Below, in pieces: positions 24,049 through 31,307 of a DNA stretch of 64,000 nt. Each line of letters begins with the position of its first letter. The first letter of the stretch is position 1. Position numbers and translations under genes: made by a program. The stretch covers positions 1-64,000 of the forward strand of contig NZ_JOFT01000028.1 of assembly GCF_000725805.1 (NCBI RefSeq), given 5' to 3'. The notes under the pieces were generated by a model. It ran no database searches. It was not told where the DNA came from and saw only the letters and a program-made list of their open reading frames with translations. Source of the stretch: Streptomyces xanthophaeus (lineage in GTDB: Bacteria; Actinomycetota; Actinomycetes; Streptomycetales; Streptomycetaceae).

Positions 24049-24794
24049 CCTCCTCCCCCGCGTCCGCGGCCGGCGCCGCAGCCGCGCCCGGCCTGCCCGA
24101 GCTGGTCCCGGTCCCGGCAGGCCCGCTGCCGCCCGCACCCGGTGGGTCCGCACCCGGCGCGCCCGCACGGACCGACGGGTTCCGGCTCGCGGTCCTGCCG
24201 ACCACGGTGGGCCAGTACTGGGCCTCCCTCCTCGACCGCGGCCTGCACCGGGCCCCCGCCCCGCTCCTGCACGGCTTCCCCGCCGCGGCCGGGACGGGGC
24301 TGCGTACGGCCGCCACCGGCGCCGTGGTCCTCGACGAGGCGCTGGCCCTGCTGCCGGTGACCGGGGTGACCTGGCACGGCGCGCGCGCCTACTGCGCATG
24401 GCTGGGCGAGCGGACGGGCGCGCCCCACCGGCTGCCCTCCGCCGCCGAGTGGCAGTACGCCGCCGCGGGGCCCGAGAAGCTGCGCTGGTCGCTCGGCGAC
24501 GCCTTCGACCGCGGGACCTACGCCCCGGAGGCGAGCGGGCCGCGTCCGGTCGGCTGCACCCCGGCCAACGCGTTCGGGCTCCGGGACATGACCGGGAACG
24601 TCTTCGAGTGGTGCGCCGACGAACTGCTCGCCCCGGCCCGGTCCGGCTCCCCCGCCCGGGGCCTCGGCTCGCGGGTGCTCAAGGGCGGGGCGTACACGGT
24701 GCGCAATCCGGAGAGCTTCGAGAACTCCACCGCCTTCACCGCCGACGAGTTCAGCGCGGTGCCCTACATCGGGTTCCGCGTTCTGTCGGATTGA
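24045..24794 (+). CDS. FGE-sulfatase (SUMF1) fold protein 2
   Basis: A 249-residue second FGE-fold protein, coupled to the first by ATGA. Motifs: LVPVPAGPLP, FRLAVLPTTVGQYWASLL, HRLPSAAEWQYAAAG, FGLRDMTGNVFEWCADE and VLKGGAYTVRN, ending IGFRVLSD. The first quarter is shortened relative to SUMF1. The copper cysteines are absent: the C-terminal region SFENSTAFTADEFSAVPYIG has no Cys. The two genes may encode a heterodimer, which would be a new use of the fold; that is inference. Confidence 0.78.
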   Translation: MTSSPASAAGAAAAPGLPELVPVPAGPLPPAPGGSAPGAPARTDGFRLAVLPTTVGQYWASLLDRGLHRAPAPLLHGFPAAAGTGLRTAATGAVVLDEALALLPVTGVTWHGARAYCAWLGERTGAPHRLPSAAEWQYAAAGPEKLRWSLGDAFDRGTYAPEASGPRPVGCTPANAFGLRDMTGNVFEWCADELLAPARSGSPARGLGSRVLKGGAYTVRNPESFENSTAFTADEFSAVPYIGFRVLSD

Positions 24795-24944
24795 CCTGAA
24801 CTGCCCCTGGACACAGTGCACTTGTGGGTTCCGGGGCAGGCGAAATCATTGTGGGGCGCCCTGCTCCGCTGGGATACTGGCCGGGCCCGGGGGGCCGGTG
24901 GCCGAAACGTAGGACCGATGCGCGACATCACGGGGGTGTACGGG

Positions 24945-25214
24945 ATGAACGGTGCCGAGCAGACGGCTGCGGACGTGTCCGGCAGGCTGCTGGACGTACT
25001 GACGGAACATCTGCGCGGGGTCCCCGCGGACGTGGACTGGGACACGGTCGCGCTGGCCGACCTCGGCCTCGACTCGATGGCCGCGATCGAACTCGTCATC
25101 ACCATCGAGGACACCTTCGGGGTGCAGTTCCGCGACGAGCTCCTGGTCCGCGAGACCTTCGCGACCTTCGCCTCCCTGGAGAGCGCCGTACGGGAGATGG
25201 CGCGCCCGCAGTGA
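24945..25214 (+). CDS. Acyl carrier protein
   Basis: An 89-residue stand-alone carrier protein. The phosphopantetheine site is Ser44 in ADLGLDSMAAIELV; helices III and IV read TIEDTFGVQFRDE and ETFATFASLESAVREM. It is the only protein in the locus with the required serine. ATG 24945 has GGGGG 8 nt upstream; ATG 24918 would add nine residues. A 150-bp gap before the gene leaves room for a promoter. I infer that it carries the aminoacyl intermediate made by the ligase and decarboxylase encoded at 33.9-37.1 kb. Confidence 0.9.
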   Translation: MNGAEQTAADVSGRLLDVLTEHLRGVPADVDWDTVALADLGLDSMAAIELVITIEDTFGVQFRDELLVRETFATFASLESAVREMARPQ

Positions 25215-25250
25215 CCTCCCTGGCGGGCGCACGCCCCGTCCTGACCGACA

Positions 25251-25305
25251 CCGCAGACCGCAGACCGCAGACCGCGCACCGCCGACCGCAGACCGCCGAC
25301 CGACC
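25251..25305. repeat. Degenerate CCGCAGA-type short tandem repeats
   Basis: About eight imperfect 7-10-bp units (CCGCAGA, CCGCGCA, CCGCCGA) fill the spacer between the ACP gene and the next small gene. It is non-coding and ends just before the GGAG ribosome binding site. It probably reflects slippage. Confidence 0.55.
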
Positions 25306-25320
25306 GGAGATGGCAGCGCC

Positions 25321-25581
25321 ATGAGTACGGACGTCCCGTCCTTCGAAGACTTTGTCCGGCCCCTGCTCGGGGACACCGTCGACCCGGTCCTCGCGGCCAC
25401 CCCGCTGAACCGGCTCCGGGCCGGCGACTACGCCGTCCTGGCCTGGCTCGACGACGTGCAGTCGCGCTGCCCCGCGCACGTGGAGGCCGCCCTCGTCGCG
25501 CAGTGGGACACCGCATCGCTGCGCGACGTCTACACCCTGCTCCACGCCGATGCCGACACCCCTGGAGTACAGCCCTCATGA
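25321..25581 (+). CDS. Serine-less carrier-protein-like protein 1 (pseudo-ACP)
   Basis: An 86-residue protein that I recognise only by fold. FEDFVRPLLGD, DPVLAATPLNRLRAGDYAV, LAWLDDVQSRCPAHVEAALV and WDTASLRDVYTLLH follow the four-helix plan and hydrophobic pattern of an ACP. At the DSL signature it reads G-D-Y-A (Tyr37), so it cannot carry phosphopantetheine. The gene sits directly after the true ACP and overlaps the next gene by ATGA. Possible roles: a scaffold, a competitor of the ACP at a partner surface, or a substrate-protein handle. Function unknown. Confidence 0.7.
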   Translation: MSTDVPSFEDFVRPLLGDTVDPVLAATPLNRLRAGDYAVLAWLDDVQSRCPAHVEAALVAQWDTASLRDVYTLLHADADTPGVQPS

Positions 25582-26747
25582 CGGTGACCGTTCCCGTTCC
25601 CGCAGCTGCCGCCCTGAGCTCCGTACGACGCCTCTTCGACGCGGAGATCGAACGCGGCCTGGAGACCGGCGTCCAGCTCTCGGTGTCCTACCGCGGCCAG
25701 GTCGTGGACCTCGCGGTCGGCGACAACGGCAGCGGCGCTCCGATGACGGACGACACATACGTCCCCTGGACCTGCTCCTCCAAGCCGCTCGGCGCGATCG
25801 CCTTCGCCCGCGCCTGGGAGAGCGGCGCCCTGGACCTCGACACCCCCGTCTGCAAGGTGCTGCCGGAGTTCACCGGCGGGGGCAAGGAAGGGGTGCGGGT
25901 ACGCGATCTGCTCACCCACACCACGGGCATGCCCGACCCGATGCTGTCCGTCGACGCCGGGGGCGCCGAGGCCGCTTCCTGGGCGGACATCGACGCCCTG
26001 ATCTGGGCGGTCATCTGCGCGACCCCGACCGAGACGCTGCCGGGCGCGGGCATGGTCTACAACCCGATCACCAACTGGTTCGTCCTGGACCGGCTGCTGG
26101 CCGCCGTGAACGGCGCCGGCCCCGGCGACAGCTACCGCGAGCTGATCTCCCTGCTCGGGCTGGGCGCCGTCCTCGGCACCGACCCGTCCCTGCCCGCCGA
26201 CCGGCTGGCCGTGGCCGGCACCTCCGAGGACGGGGCGGCGGGCCTGGAGGCCATGCGGCTGGCCAGCGCGCTGCCGCTGCCCGGCGCGGGCGTCTGGGGG
26301 CCGGTACGGGACCTGCGGGTCGTCGGTGACCTGCTGCTGGCGGGCGGAACCCACCGGGGCACCCCGCTCATCGGGCGGGCGAGCGTCGAGGCGCTGACGG
26401 CGACGCACTGGCCCGGTTCGCCCTACCGGTCGATCTGCGACACCGACTTCCCCTACGGACTCGGCGTCATGACCCTGCCCTCCGTCTTCGGGCGACGCTG
26501 CTCGGCCCGGACCTTCGGCCACGCGGGCGGCAACACCTCCACCCTGCTCGTGGACCCGCTCTTCGACCTGGTCGTCGCCGTGTACTGGAACGGCCGCCTC
26601 GACGACGTCAAGACCTTCGCCCGCCGCTACGCACTGGTCCGCGCCCTCTACGACGACCTGGGCCTGCCCCGGCTCCCCGTCGGACGCGCCGCCCGGCTGC
26701 CCGGCGGCCCCGGACCCGACCACGAGTCCGGCCAGGACCCGGCGTGA
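25578..26747 (+). CDS. Beta-lactamase/PBP-fold enzyme with Cys in place of the catalytic Ser
   Basis: A 389-residue class C beta-lactamase-fold protein (LLTHTTGMPDPM, FGHAGGNTSTLLVDPLFDLV, YGLGVM). In this family the nucleophile is the first residue of S-x-x-K; here the motif is T-C66-S-S-K69-P, so a cysteine occupies that place while the lysine is kept. The usual Y-x-N motif is also altered (MVYNPITNW). Relatives such as LovD and PBP-type thioesterases move acyl groups from carrier proteins, so an acyl-S-enzyme transferase or hydrolase acting on the neighbouring ACP is a reasonable inference. The gene is coupled to both neighbours by ATGA and GTGA overlaps. No signal peptide is seen. Confidence 0.82.
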   Translation: MTVTVPVPAAAALSSVRRLFDAEIERGLETGVQLSVSYRGQVVDLAVGDNGSGAPMTDDTYVPWTCSSKPLGAIAFARAWESGALDLDTPVCKVLPEFTGGGKEGVRVRDLLTHTTGMPDPMLSVDAGGAEAASWADIDALIWAVICATPTETLPGAGMVYNPITNWFVLDRLLAAVNGAGPGDSYRELISLLGLGAVLGTDPSLPADRLAVAGTSEDGAAGLEAMRLASALPLPGAGVWGPVRDLRVVGDLLLAGGTHRGTPLIGRASVEALTATHWPGSPYRSICDTDFPYGLGVMTLPSVFGRRCSARTFGHAGGNTSTLLVDPLFDLVVAVYWNGRLDDVKTFARRYALVRALYDDLGLPRLPVGRAARLPGGPGPDHESGQDPA

Positions 26748-28132
26748 CGGGCGTACGGCCCGCCCCCGCGGTGAACCGGCTGCCCGGGCCCACGGGCCTG
26801 GGCCAGGCCCGCTACCTCAAGGGGTTCCTGGGCAGGCCCTACGAGGCGCTGCTCGACATGCAGCGCCGCTACGGGCCGGTGTGCCGGTTCGGCTTCGGCA
26901 GCCAGCAGTACGTACTGCTCTTCGGCGCCGAGGCCAACCAGCTGCTGCTCACCGACCCGCCCGCCCGGCCCCGGTTCCTCTCCCGGGACGTGCTGACCCT
27001 GCTGATCCCCGTCGTCGGCGCGAACGCGATGGTCGTCAGCGACGGCGAGGACCACCGGCGCCGCCGGTCGCTGGTGCGGCCCGCCTTCGTCCGCAAGCGC
27101 ATCGAGGGCTACGTACCGGTCATGGTGGAGGAGATCCACCGCATGATCGACGGCTGGACCCCGGGCGGCACCGCCGACGGCTTCGCCGACATGCGCTCGT
27201 GCATCCGCAGGATCGCCATCCGTTCCCTCTTCGGGGACCGGCTGGAGGCGCACACCGACGAGATCGGGCGGGAGCTGGAGACGGCCCTGCGCTACATCAA
27301 CCGCTCGCCCTTCCTGCGCTTCGACCACGATCTGCCGGGTACCGCCTTCCGCCGGGCGATGGCGGCGCGCGCCCGGGTGGACCGGCACGTCCGCGCCGAG
27401 ATCGACAAGCGGCGGGCCGAGCCCGACGACCGGGGCGACGTCCTGGACGCGCTGCTGGCCTCGTACGACCACGAGGGCGAGGGCGATCAGCTCGCCGACC
27501 TGGAGGTGCGCGACCAGGTCATCAGCCTGATCGCCTCCGGCTACGACTCCAGCAGTTCCGCGGCCGGCTGGGCCCTGTACGCGCTGCTCAGCAACCCGGA
27601 GGTGTTCGAGCGCATCCGGGAGGAGGTGGCCCGGGTCGCCGGTGACGAGCCGCTGACCGCGCAGCACCTGGGCGCCATGAAGTACGTGGGCTGGACGGTC
27701 TCCGAGATCCTGCGCCTGTACACCCCCGGCGTGCTGACCGGGCGGACGTCCATGGAGGGCTTCGAGTTCGCCGGGCACCGCGTACCGGCGGGCGCGAAGG
27801 TGCTCTACTCCCAGTACGTCACCCACCGGATGCCCGAACTGTGGGACGAGCCGCTGGAGTTCCGCCCCGGGCGCTGGGACGCCTCCGCCCCCGGCTACCG
27901 GGAACCGGTCCCGTACGCCTTCGTGCCCTTCGGCGGCGGCTACCGGCGCTGCATCGGCTACGCCTTCGCCGAGCTGGAGCTGCGCGCCCTGATCGCGGAG
28001 CTCGCGCGGCGCACCGACCTCGCCCTCGCCGGGGGGCCGGTCCAGCCGACCGGCATCGCCACGATGTGGCCCAAGGGCGGGGTCCCGGTCTCCGTGCGCG
28101 CCGTACGGCCCCCCGTCGCGCCCGTCGGCTGA
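26744..28132 (+). CDS. Cytochrome P450
   Basis: A 462-residue P450. The heme-binding loop is FVPFGGGYRRCIGYAF, the ExxR helix is SEILRLYTPG, and the I helix reads LIASGYDSSSSAAGWALY, where the usual A/G-G-x-D/E-T is changed to serines. Length and the opening LPGPTGLGQARYLKGFLGRP fit the CYP110/CYP120-like bacterial group that acts on hydrophobic substrates, but the substrate here is unknown. The serine-rich oxygen-activation site is seen in P450s with unusual chemistry or substrate-assisted proton delivery. GTG 26744 overlaps the previous stop as GTGA. Confidence 0.92.
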   Translation: MTGVRPAPAVNRLPGPTGLGQARYLKGFLGRPYEALLDMQRRYGPVCRFGFGSQQYVLLFGAEANQLLLTDPPARPRFLSRDVLTLLIPVVGANAMVVSDGEDHRRRRSLVRPAFVRKRIEGYVPVMVEEIHRMIDGWTPGGTADGFADMRSCIRRIAIRSLFGDRLEAHTDEIGRELETALRYINRSPFLRFDHDLPGTAFRRAMAARARVDRHVRAEIDKRRAEPDDRGDVLDALLASYDHEGEGDQLADLEVRDQVISLIASGYDSSSSAAGWALYALLSNPEVFERIREEVARVAGDEPLTAQHLGAMKYVGWTVSEILRLYTPGVLTGRTSMEGFEFAGHRVPAGAKVLYSQYVTHRMPELWDEPLEFRPGRWDASAPGYREPVPYAFVPFGGGYRRCIGYAFAELELRALIAELARRTDLALAGGPVQPTGIATMWPKGGVPVSVRAVRPPVAPVG

Positions 28133-28186
28133 CCGCCGGCCCGTCGAGCGTCACGGCCCGGCCGTGACCCGGAACAAGGAGGACGT

Positions 28187-29155
28187 GTGCCGGTGGCAGA
28201 CGCAGACTGGCCCCAGTCGTTGAGCTTCATCGTCCCGCCGCACTCCGAGAGCTTCGGCCTCGGCGGGCGGATGGCTGCGAAGTCCTACCTGGAGCGCCTG
28301 GAGTCCTACCTGGCCTCGGCCGAACGGGCCGGGGTGACGGGCGCGTTCGTGTACGACTTCCCGGTGGCCATGGATCCGTGGCTGGCCGCCTTCGACGTCC
28401 TGGCGTACTCCACGGTGCTGGAGCCCGTCGTCGCGGTCCGTCCGCACCAGGAGAGCGCCGAGTCGGTGGCGCGGCGCGCCGCGGACCTGCATTACCGCTT
28501 CGGGCGGCCCACGCACGTCAACGTCGTCGCCGGGGCCACGCGTCCCGCCCGTTCGTCCGGCGACCTCGTCGACAAGGCCGCGGCCCGCCGTGAGCTGGCC
28601 GCCTTCGCGGCGCAGGTGCGGGCGGAGCTGGACCGGCGGATCCGTCCGGAGGAGGGCAGGCCGCTGGTGGTCACCCCCTCGTCGGGGACGCCTGGCCGGG
28701 TGCCCGCCGACGGGGTGCTGATGATGGCCCGGCCGCGGACGGTCCTGGCGCAGGACATCGCGCGGGTGCGGGCCGAGCAGCGGGTCGAGCGGATCACGAT
28801 GCTGGTCGGCCTGGTCGTGCGGGACACCGAGGAGGAGGCCTGGGAGGCCGCCACCGCGCTGTACGCGCCGGACCGGCGCCAGGAGGTCGCGGGCCGGCTG
28901 TTCATGTCCCAGGTGGTCTCCAGCGAGCACCACGCCAGTTACGCGCTGGCCGAGGAGGGCGAGGTGCACGACGAGCGGCTCTGGTACGGGGCCCCCGCGC
29001 GCGGGATCGACGCGCCGAAGCTGGTCGGGTCCGTGGCGCAGGTGGCGGCCTGGCTGCGCTCCTGCCGGGACCTCGGGGTGAGCGACCTCATCGTGGACCT
29101 GGTGCCCGACCCGGCCGAGTACCGATGGGCCGGGCAGGTGTTCACGAGGACCTGA
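28187..29155 (+). CDS. LLM-class flavin-dependent monooxygenase
   Basis: A 322-residue TIM-barrel protein of the luciferase/alkanesulfonate-monooxygenase class. Seen: SFIVPPHSESFGLGGRMAAK, RFGRPTHVNVVAG (barrel strand), ITMLVGLVVRDTEEEAWEAA and KLVGSVAQVAAWL, then LGVSDLIVDLVP. These enzymes use reduced FMN and O2; BtrO of butirosin synthesis hydroxylates an aminoacyl-ACP. With an ACP and a fold-III decarboxylase in the same locus, a BtrO-like reaction is a plausible inference. AAGGAGG lies 4 nt before GTG 28187 and 10 nt before GTG 28193; either may be used. Its 3' end overlaps the convergent gene by 14 bp. Confidence 0.85.
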   Translation: MPVADADWPQSLSFIVPPHSESFGLGGRMAAKSYLERLESYLASAERAGVTGAFVYDFPVAMDPWLAAFDVLAYSTVLEPVVAVRPHQESAESVARRAADLHYRFGRPTHVNVVAGATRPARSSGDLVDKAAARRELAAFAAQVRAELDRRIRPEEGRPLVVTPSSGTPGRVPADGVLMMARPRTVLAQDIARVRAEQRVERITMLVGLVVRDTEEEAWEAATALYAPDRRQEVAGRLFMSQVVSSEHHASYALAEEGEVHDERLWYGAPARGIDAPKLVGSVAQVAAWLRSCRDLGVSDLIVDLVPDPAEYRWAGQVFTRT

Positions 29156-29423
29156 CGCGGCGCGCCGGCCCCACGCTGCGGATGAGGCCGACGGCGAGCG
29201 TCGTGGGGCTGGCGAAGGTCGCCGGGACGGCGAGGTCGGGGGCGAGTTCCACGTCGAGGGCCTCCTCGACGGCCGCGATCAGCTCGTCGAGGGCGAGGAC
29301 GTGGCCGGCGGGCAGCGTCAGCAGGTCGGTGGCGGGGCCGACGGCCGCACCGGGCGGCAGCAGGCGCTGGAGGGCGGCAAGGACCACGCCCAGCACGAAG
29401 GGGAGCACGGCGTCTTCGGTCAT
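29142..29423 (-). CDS. Serine-less carrier-protein-like protein 2 (pseudo-ACP)
   Basis: A 93-residue protein with ACP-like helices: VLPFVLGVVLAALQRLLPPG, then ATDLLTLPAGHVLALDELIA, VEEALDVELAPDL and PATFASPTTLAVGLI. The serine position is occupied by His41 (G-H-V), so no phosphopantetheine can be attached. It is more ACP-like than protein 1 but is on the opposite strand, alone between the LLM and radical-SAM genes. ATG 29423 has GGAG 6 nt upstream. Function unknown; see findings. Confidence 0.7.
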   Translation of the reverse strand: MTEDAVLPFVLGVVLAALQRLLPPGAAVGPATDLLTLPAGHVLALDELIAAVEEALDVELAPDLAVPATFASPTTLAVGLIRSVGPARRVRSS

Positions 29424-29757
29424 GGACAGCTCCGATGGGCGCTCGGGGGGCGGGGCGGTTCCGTGTCCGCGGCGCCGGTGGGGCGGGGCGACGCCTGCTC
29501 GTCGCAGATTCAACACCGGCCGCCCGCCGCGAACAAGTCCCAATGAAATCAAGGGTGTTGGTCACTACTTGACCAACACCCCTACAGCTAAAGGCAATTG
29601 ACGAGCTGCCATGTGTCGTGCACGCTGCGTGGAGCGTCGGCACAAGCTCATGTCCGGCCCTTGGGAGGAGCCTTGCGCGGGCTCAGCAGTCGCCCATAAG
29701 CTCGACCGACTCGTGCCAGATCCCTGTCCTGTGGTTGATCAAACGAGGGGGTGCGTC
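29424..29757. other. 334-bp divergent regulatory region
   Basis: No gene is supported. It separates the minus-strand pseudo-ACP from the radical-SAM operon and is less GC-rich than its surroundings. It holds the 12-bp perfect dyad (29553-29581), a possible -35 TTGACG (29598-29603, weak -10 CACGCT 17 nt on), and the GAGGGGG site before the TTG start of the radical-SAM gene. Confidence 0.6.
29553..29581. promoter_or_regulatory. Perfect 12-bp inverted repeat, candidate operator
   Basis: GGGTGTTGGTCA (29553-29564), loop CTACT, TGACCAACACCC (29570-29581). It lies 130 bp upstream of the pseudo-ACP start and 177 bp upstream of the radical-SAM start, fitting an operator of a dimeric regulator controlling both directions. 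There is no T tract, so a terminator is less likely. The first 10 bases recur at 23194-23203, at the ribosome binding site of the first FGE-like gene. No regulator gene is encoded inside the locus. Confidence 0.6.
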
Positions 29758-30801
29758 TTGTCTTTCAAGTCGCTGGAAATGAGCAAGACCGGTGTCGGTC
29801 GATTGCGCGCCATCGAAATCGGCGTGACTTCGAAGTGTAACTTCCGCTGTTCGTACTGCGGGGCCTACGACCTGCTCGAACGCCGGATCCTGTCGCTCGA
29901 CGAGGTGAAGTCGACCATCGACTCCCTCCCGGACCTGGAGCGCGTGAAGCTGTCGGGCGGCGAGGTGCTCCTGGAGTTCGACCTCTGCGAGAGCATCGTC
30001 GCCTACTGCACCGAAAAGGGTATCCACACCCAGATCAATTCCAACGGGACCGTGCTGACCGACGAGAAATTCGACCGCCTCGAAGCGGCCGGACTGGGAG
30101 TGCTCCACTTCTCCCTCAACCACGTCGACGCCACCAGTCACTCGGCCTTCTACAAGGTCACCGAGAAGATGTTCCCGAAGATCGTCAAGGCGATCTCCCG
30201 GTCCGTCGCCTCCCCCACGATCGACACCGTCGTCGAGACCATCCTCTTCGACGAGACGCGCGACAGCATGGCCCGCGTGCACCGCTTCGCGGCCGGCCTC
30301 GGGGTGCGCAAGCACGAGATCCAGATGGAGATCCCCGGGGTCCACCAGGGGTACGAGAACACCCTCGCCGCGGAGACCATCAGCGACGCCATCGTCGGAC
30401 TCGTCTCCGACCGCGACCCGCGGACCACGATCTTCTTCAGCTGCCTGTCCGCGTACTTCAAGCCCGGCAGCGAACCGTGGAAGCGGCTCCAGCCGCTGCT
30501 GCGCGACCCCGGAGTCATCTACGCCAGCTGCATCGAGGGCAAGGCGCAGCTCCACCTGCACTCCAACGGCGACGTGATGATCTGCGAGCTCGGCGCGCCC
30601 GAGGTGATCGGCAACATCTTCGAGATGCCGCTGCTCACCATGTACGAGGAGAGCCCCAAGCTGAAGGAGTTCGTGCAGAGCAAGCACGAGGACGAGACCT
30701 TCTCCTGCTTCCGCCACCTGGACACCCAGGGCGCCAAGCCGGGCAAGTCCTCCGTCACGCTGCTGCCCATCCCCCAGCTGATGGTCCCGCCGAAGGCGTG
30801 A
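29758..30801 (+). CDS. Radical SAM enzyme with SPASM-like C-terminus
   Basis: A 347-residue radical SAM protein. The [4Fe-4S] motif is C27-NFR-C31-SY-C34; KLSGGEVLL is the SAM-binding GGE motif. A C-terminal cysteine set (SCIEGKAQLHLHSNGDVMIC, then IGNIFEMPLL and SCFRHL) resembles a short SPASM/twitch domain for an extra cluster. Substrate unknown. Its stop overlaps the cobalamin-binding subunit start as GTGA, so it is co-translated with glutamate mutase; action on glutamate, methylaspartate or the carrier-bound intermediate is inferred. TTG 29758 is chosen because GAGGGGG lies 6 nt upstream; ATG 29782 is possible. Confidence 0.88.
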   Translation: MSFKSLEMSKTGVGRLRAIEIGVTSKCNFRCSYCGAYDLLERRILSLDEVKSTIDSLPDLERVKLSGGEVLLEFDLCESIVAYCTEKGIHTQINSNGTVLTDEKFDRLEAAGLGVLHFSLNHVDATSHSAFYKVTEKMFPKIVKAISRSVASPTIDTVVETILFDETRDSMARVHRFAAGLGVRKHEIQMEIPGVHQGYENTLAAETISDAIVGLVSDRDPRTTIFFSCLSAYFKPGSEPWKRLQPLLRDPGVIYASCIEGKAQLHLHSNGDVMICELGAPEVIGNIFEMPLLTMYEESPKLKEFVQSKHEDETFSCFRHLDTQGAKPGKSSVTLLPIPQLMVPPKA

Positions 30802-31307
30802 GCACGGCCGCGGGCGCAGGGGGCGGGGGCGGGGACGCAGGGGGTACGGACGCAGGGGGCGTGGACACAGGGGGCGCGGGCCCGCCGCCCGGCCCCGGTG
30901 TCGTCCTCGGAGTCATCGGCCACGACATCCACGTGGTCGCGAACCGCATCCTGGCCATCGGCCTCGCCGAGAACGGCTTCCGCCCCTACAACCTCGGCAC
31001 GAACCGGCAGGCCTCGGACTTCGCGGACGCCGCCCTGGAGACCGGCGCCCGCGCCGTCCTGATGTCCTCCCTCAACGGCGAGGGCGAGAAGGCCTGCGAG
31101 AACACGGGCCCGCTCTTCGCCGCGCGGGGCCTGGCCGACGTACTGCTGTACATCGGCGGCAACCTCGTCGTCGGGGACCGCCCGGAGCAGGAGGTCGTGC
31201 GGGTCTTCCGGTCCTACGGCTTCCACCGGGTGTTCCACCGGCCGGCCGGATTCCACGAAGTCTTCCGAACGCTCCGACAGGACCTGTCCGATGGCCACGC
31301 CCCGTAG
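30798..31307 (+). CDS. mutS/glmS-like: Glutamate mutase sigma (cobalamin-binding) subunit
   Basis: A 169-residue protein. After a ~35-residue Gly-rich tail encoded by short repeats comes a B12-binding Rossmann domain: VVLGVIGHDIHVVANRILAI, LMSSLNGEGEKACENTGPLF and VLLYIGGNLVVGD. The cobalt-ligating His45 lies in D43-x-H45-x-x-A48; the last position is normally Gly. With MutE it makes (2S,3S)-3-methylaspartate from glutamate via an adenosylcobalamin radical. GTG 30798 overlaps the radical-SAM stop and the end overlaps mutE by 17 bp, so expression is tightly coupled. The Gly-rich start could be trimmed if a downstream codon is used. Confidence 0.88.
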   Translation: MSTAAGAGGGGGDAGGTDAGGVDTGGAGPPPGPGVVLGVIGHDIHVVANRILAIGLAENGFRPYNLGTNRQASDFADAALETGARAVLMSSLNGEGEKACENTGPLFAARGLADVLLYIGGNLVVGDRPEQEVVRVFRSYGFHRVFHRPAGFHEVFRTLRQDLSDGHAP

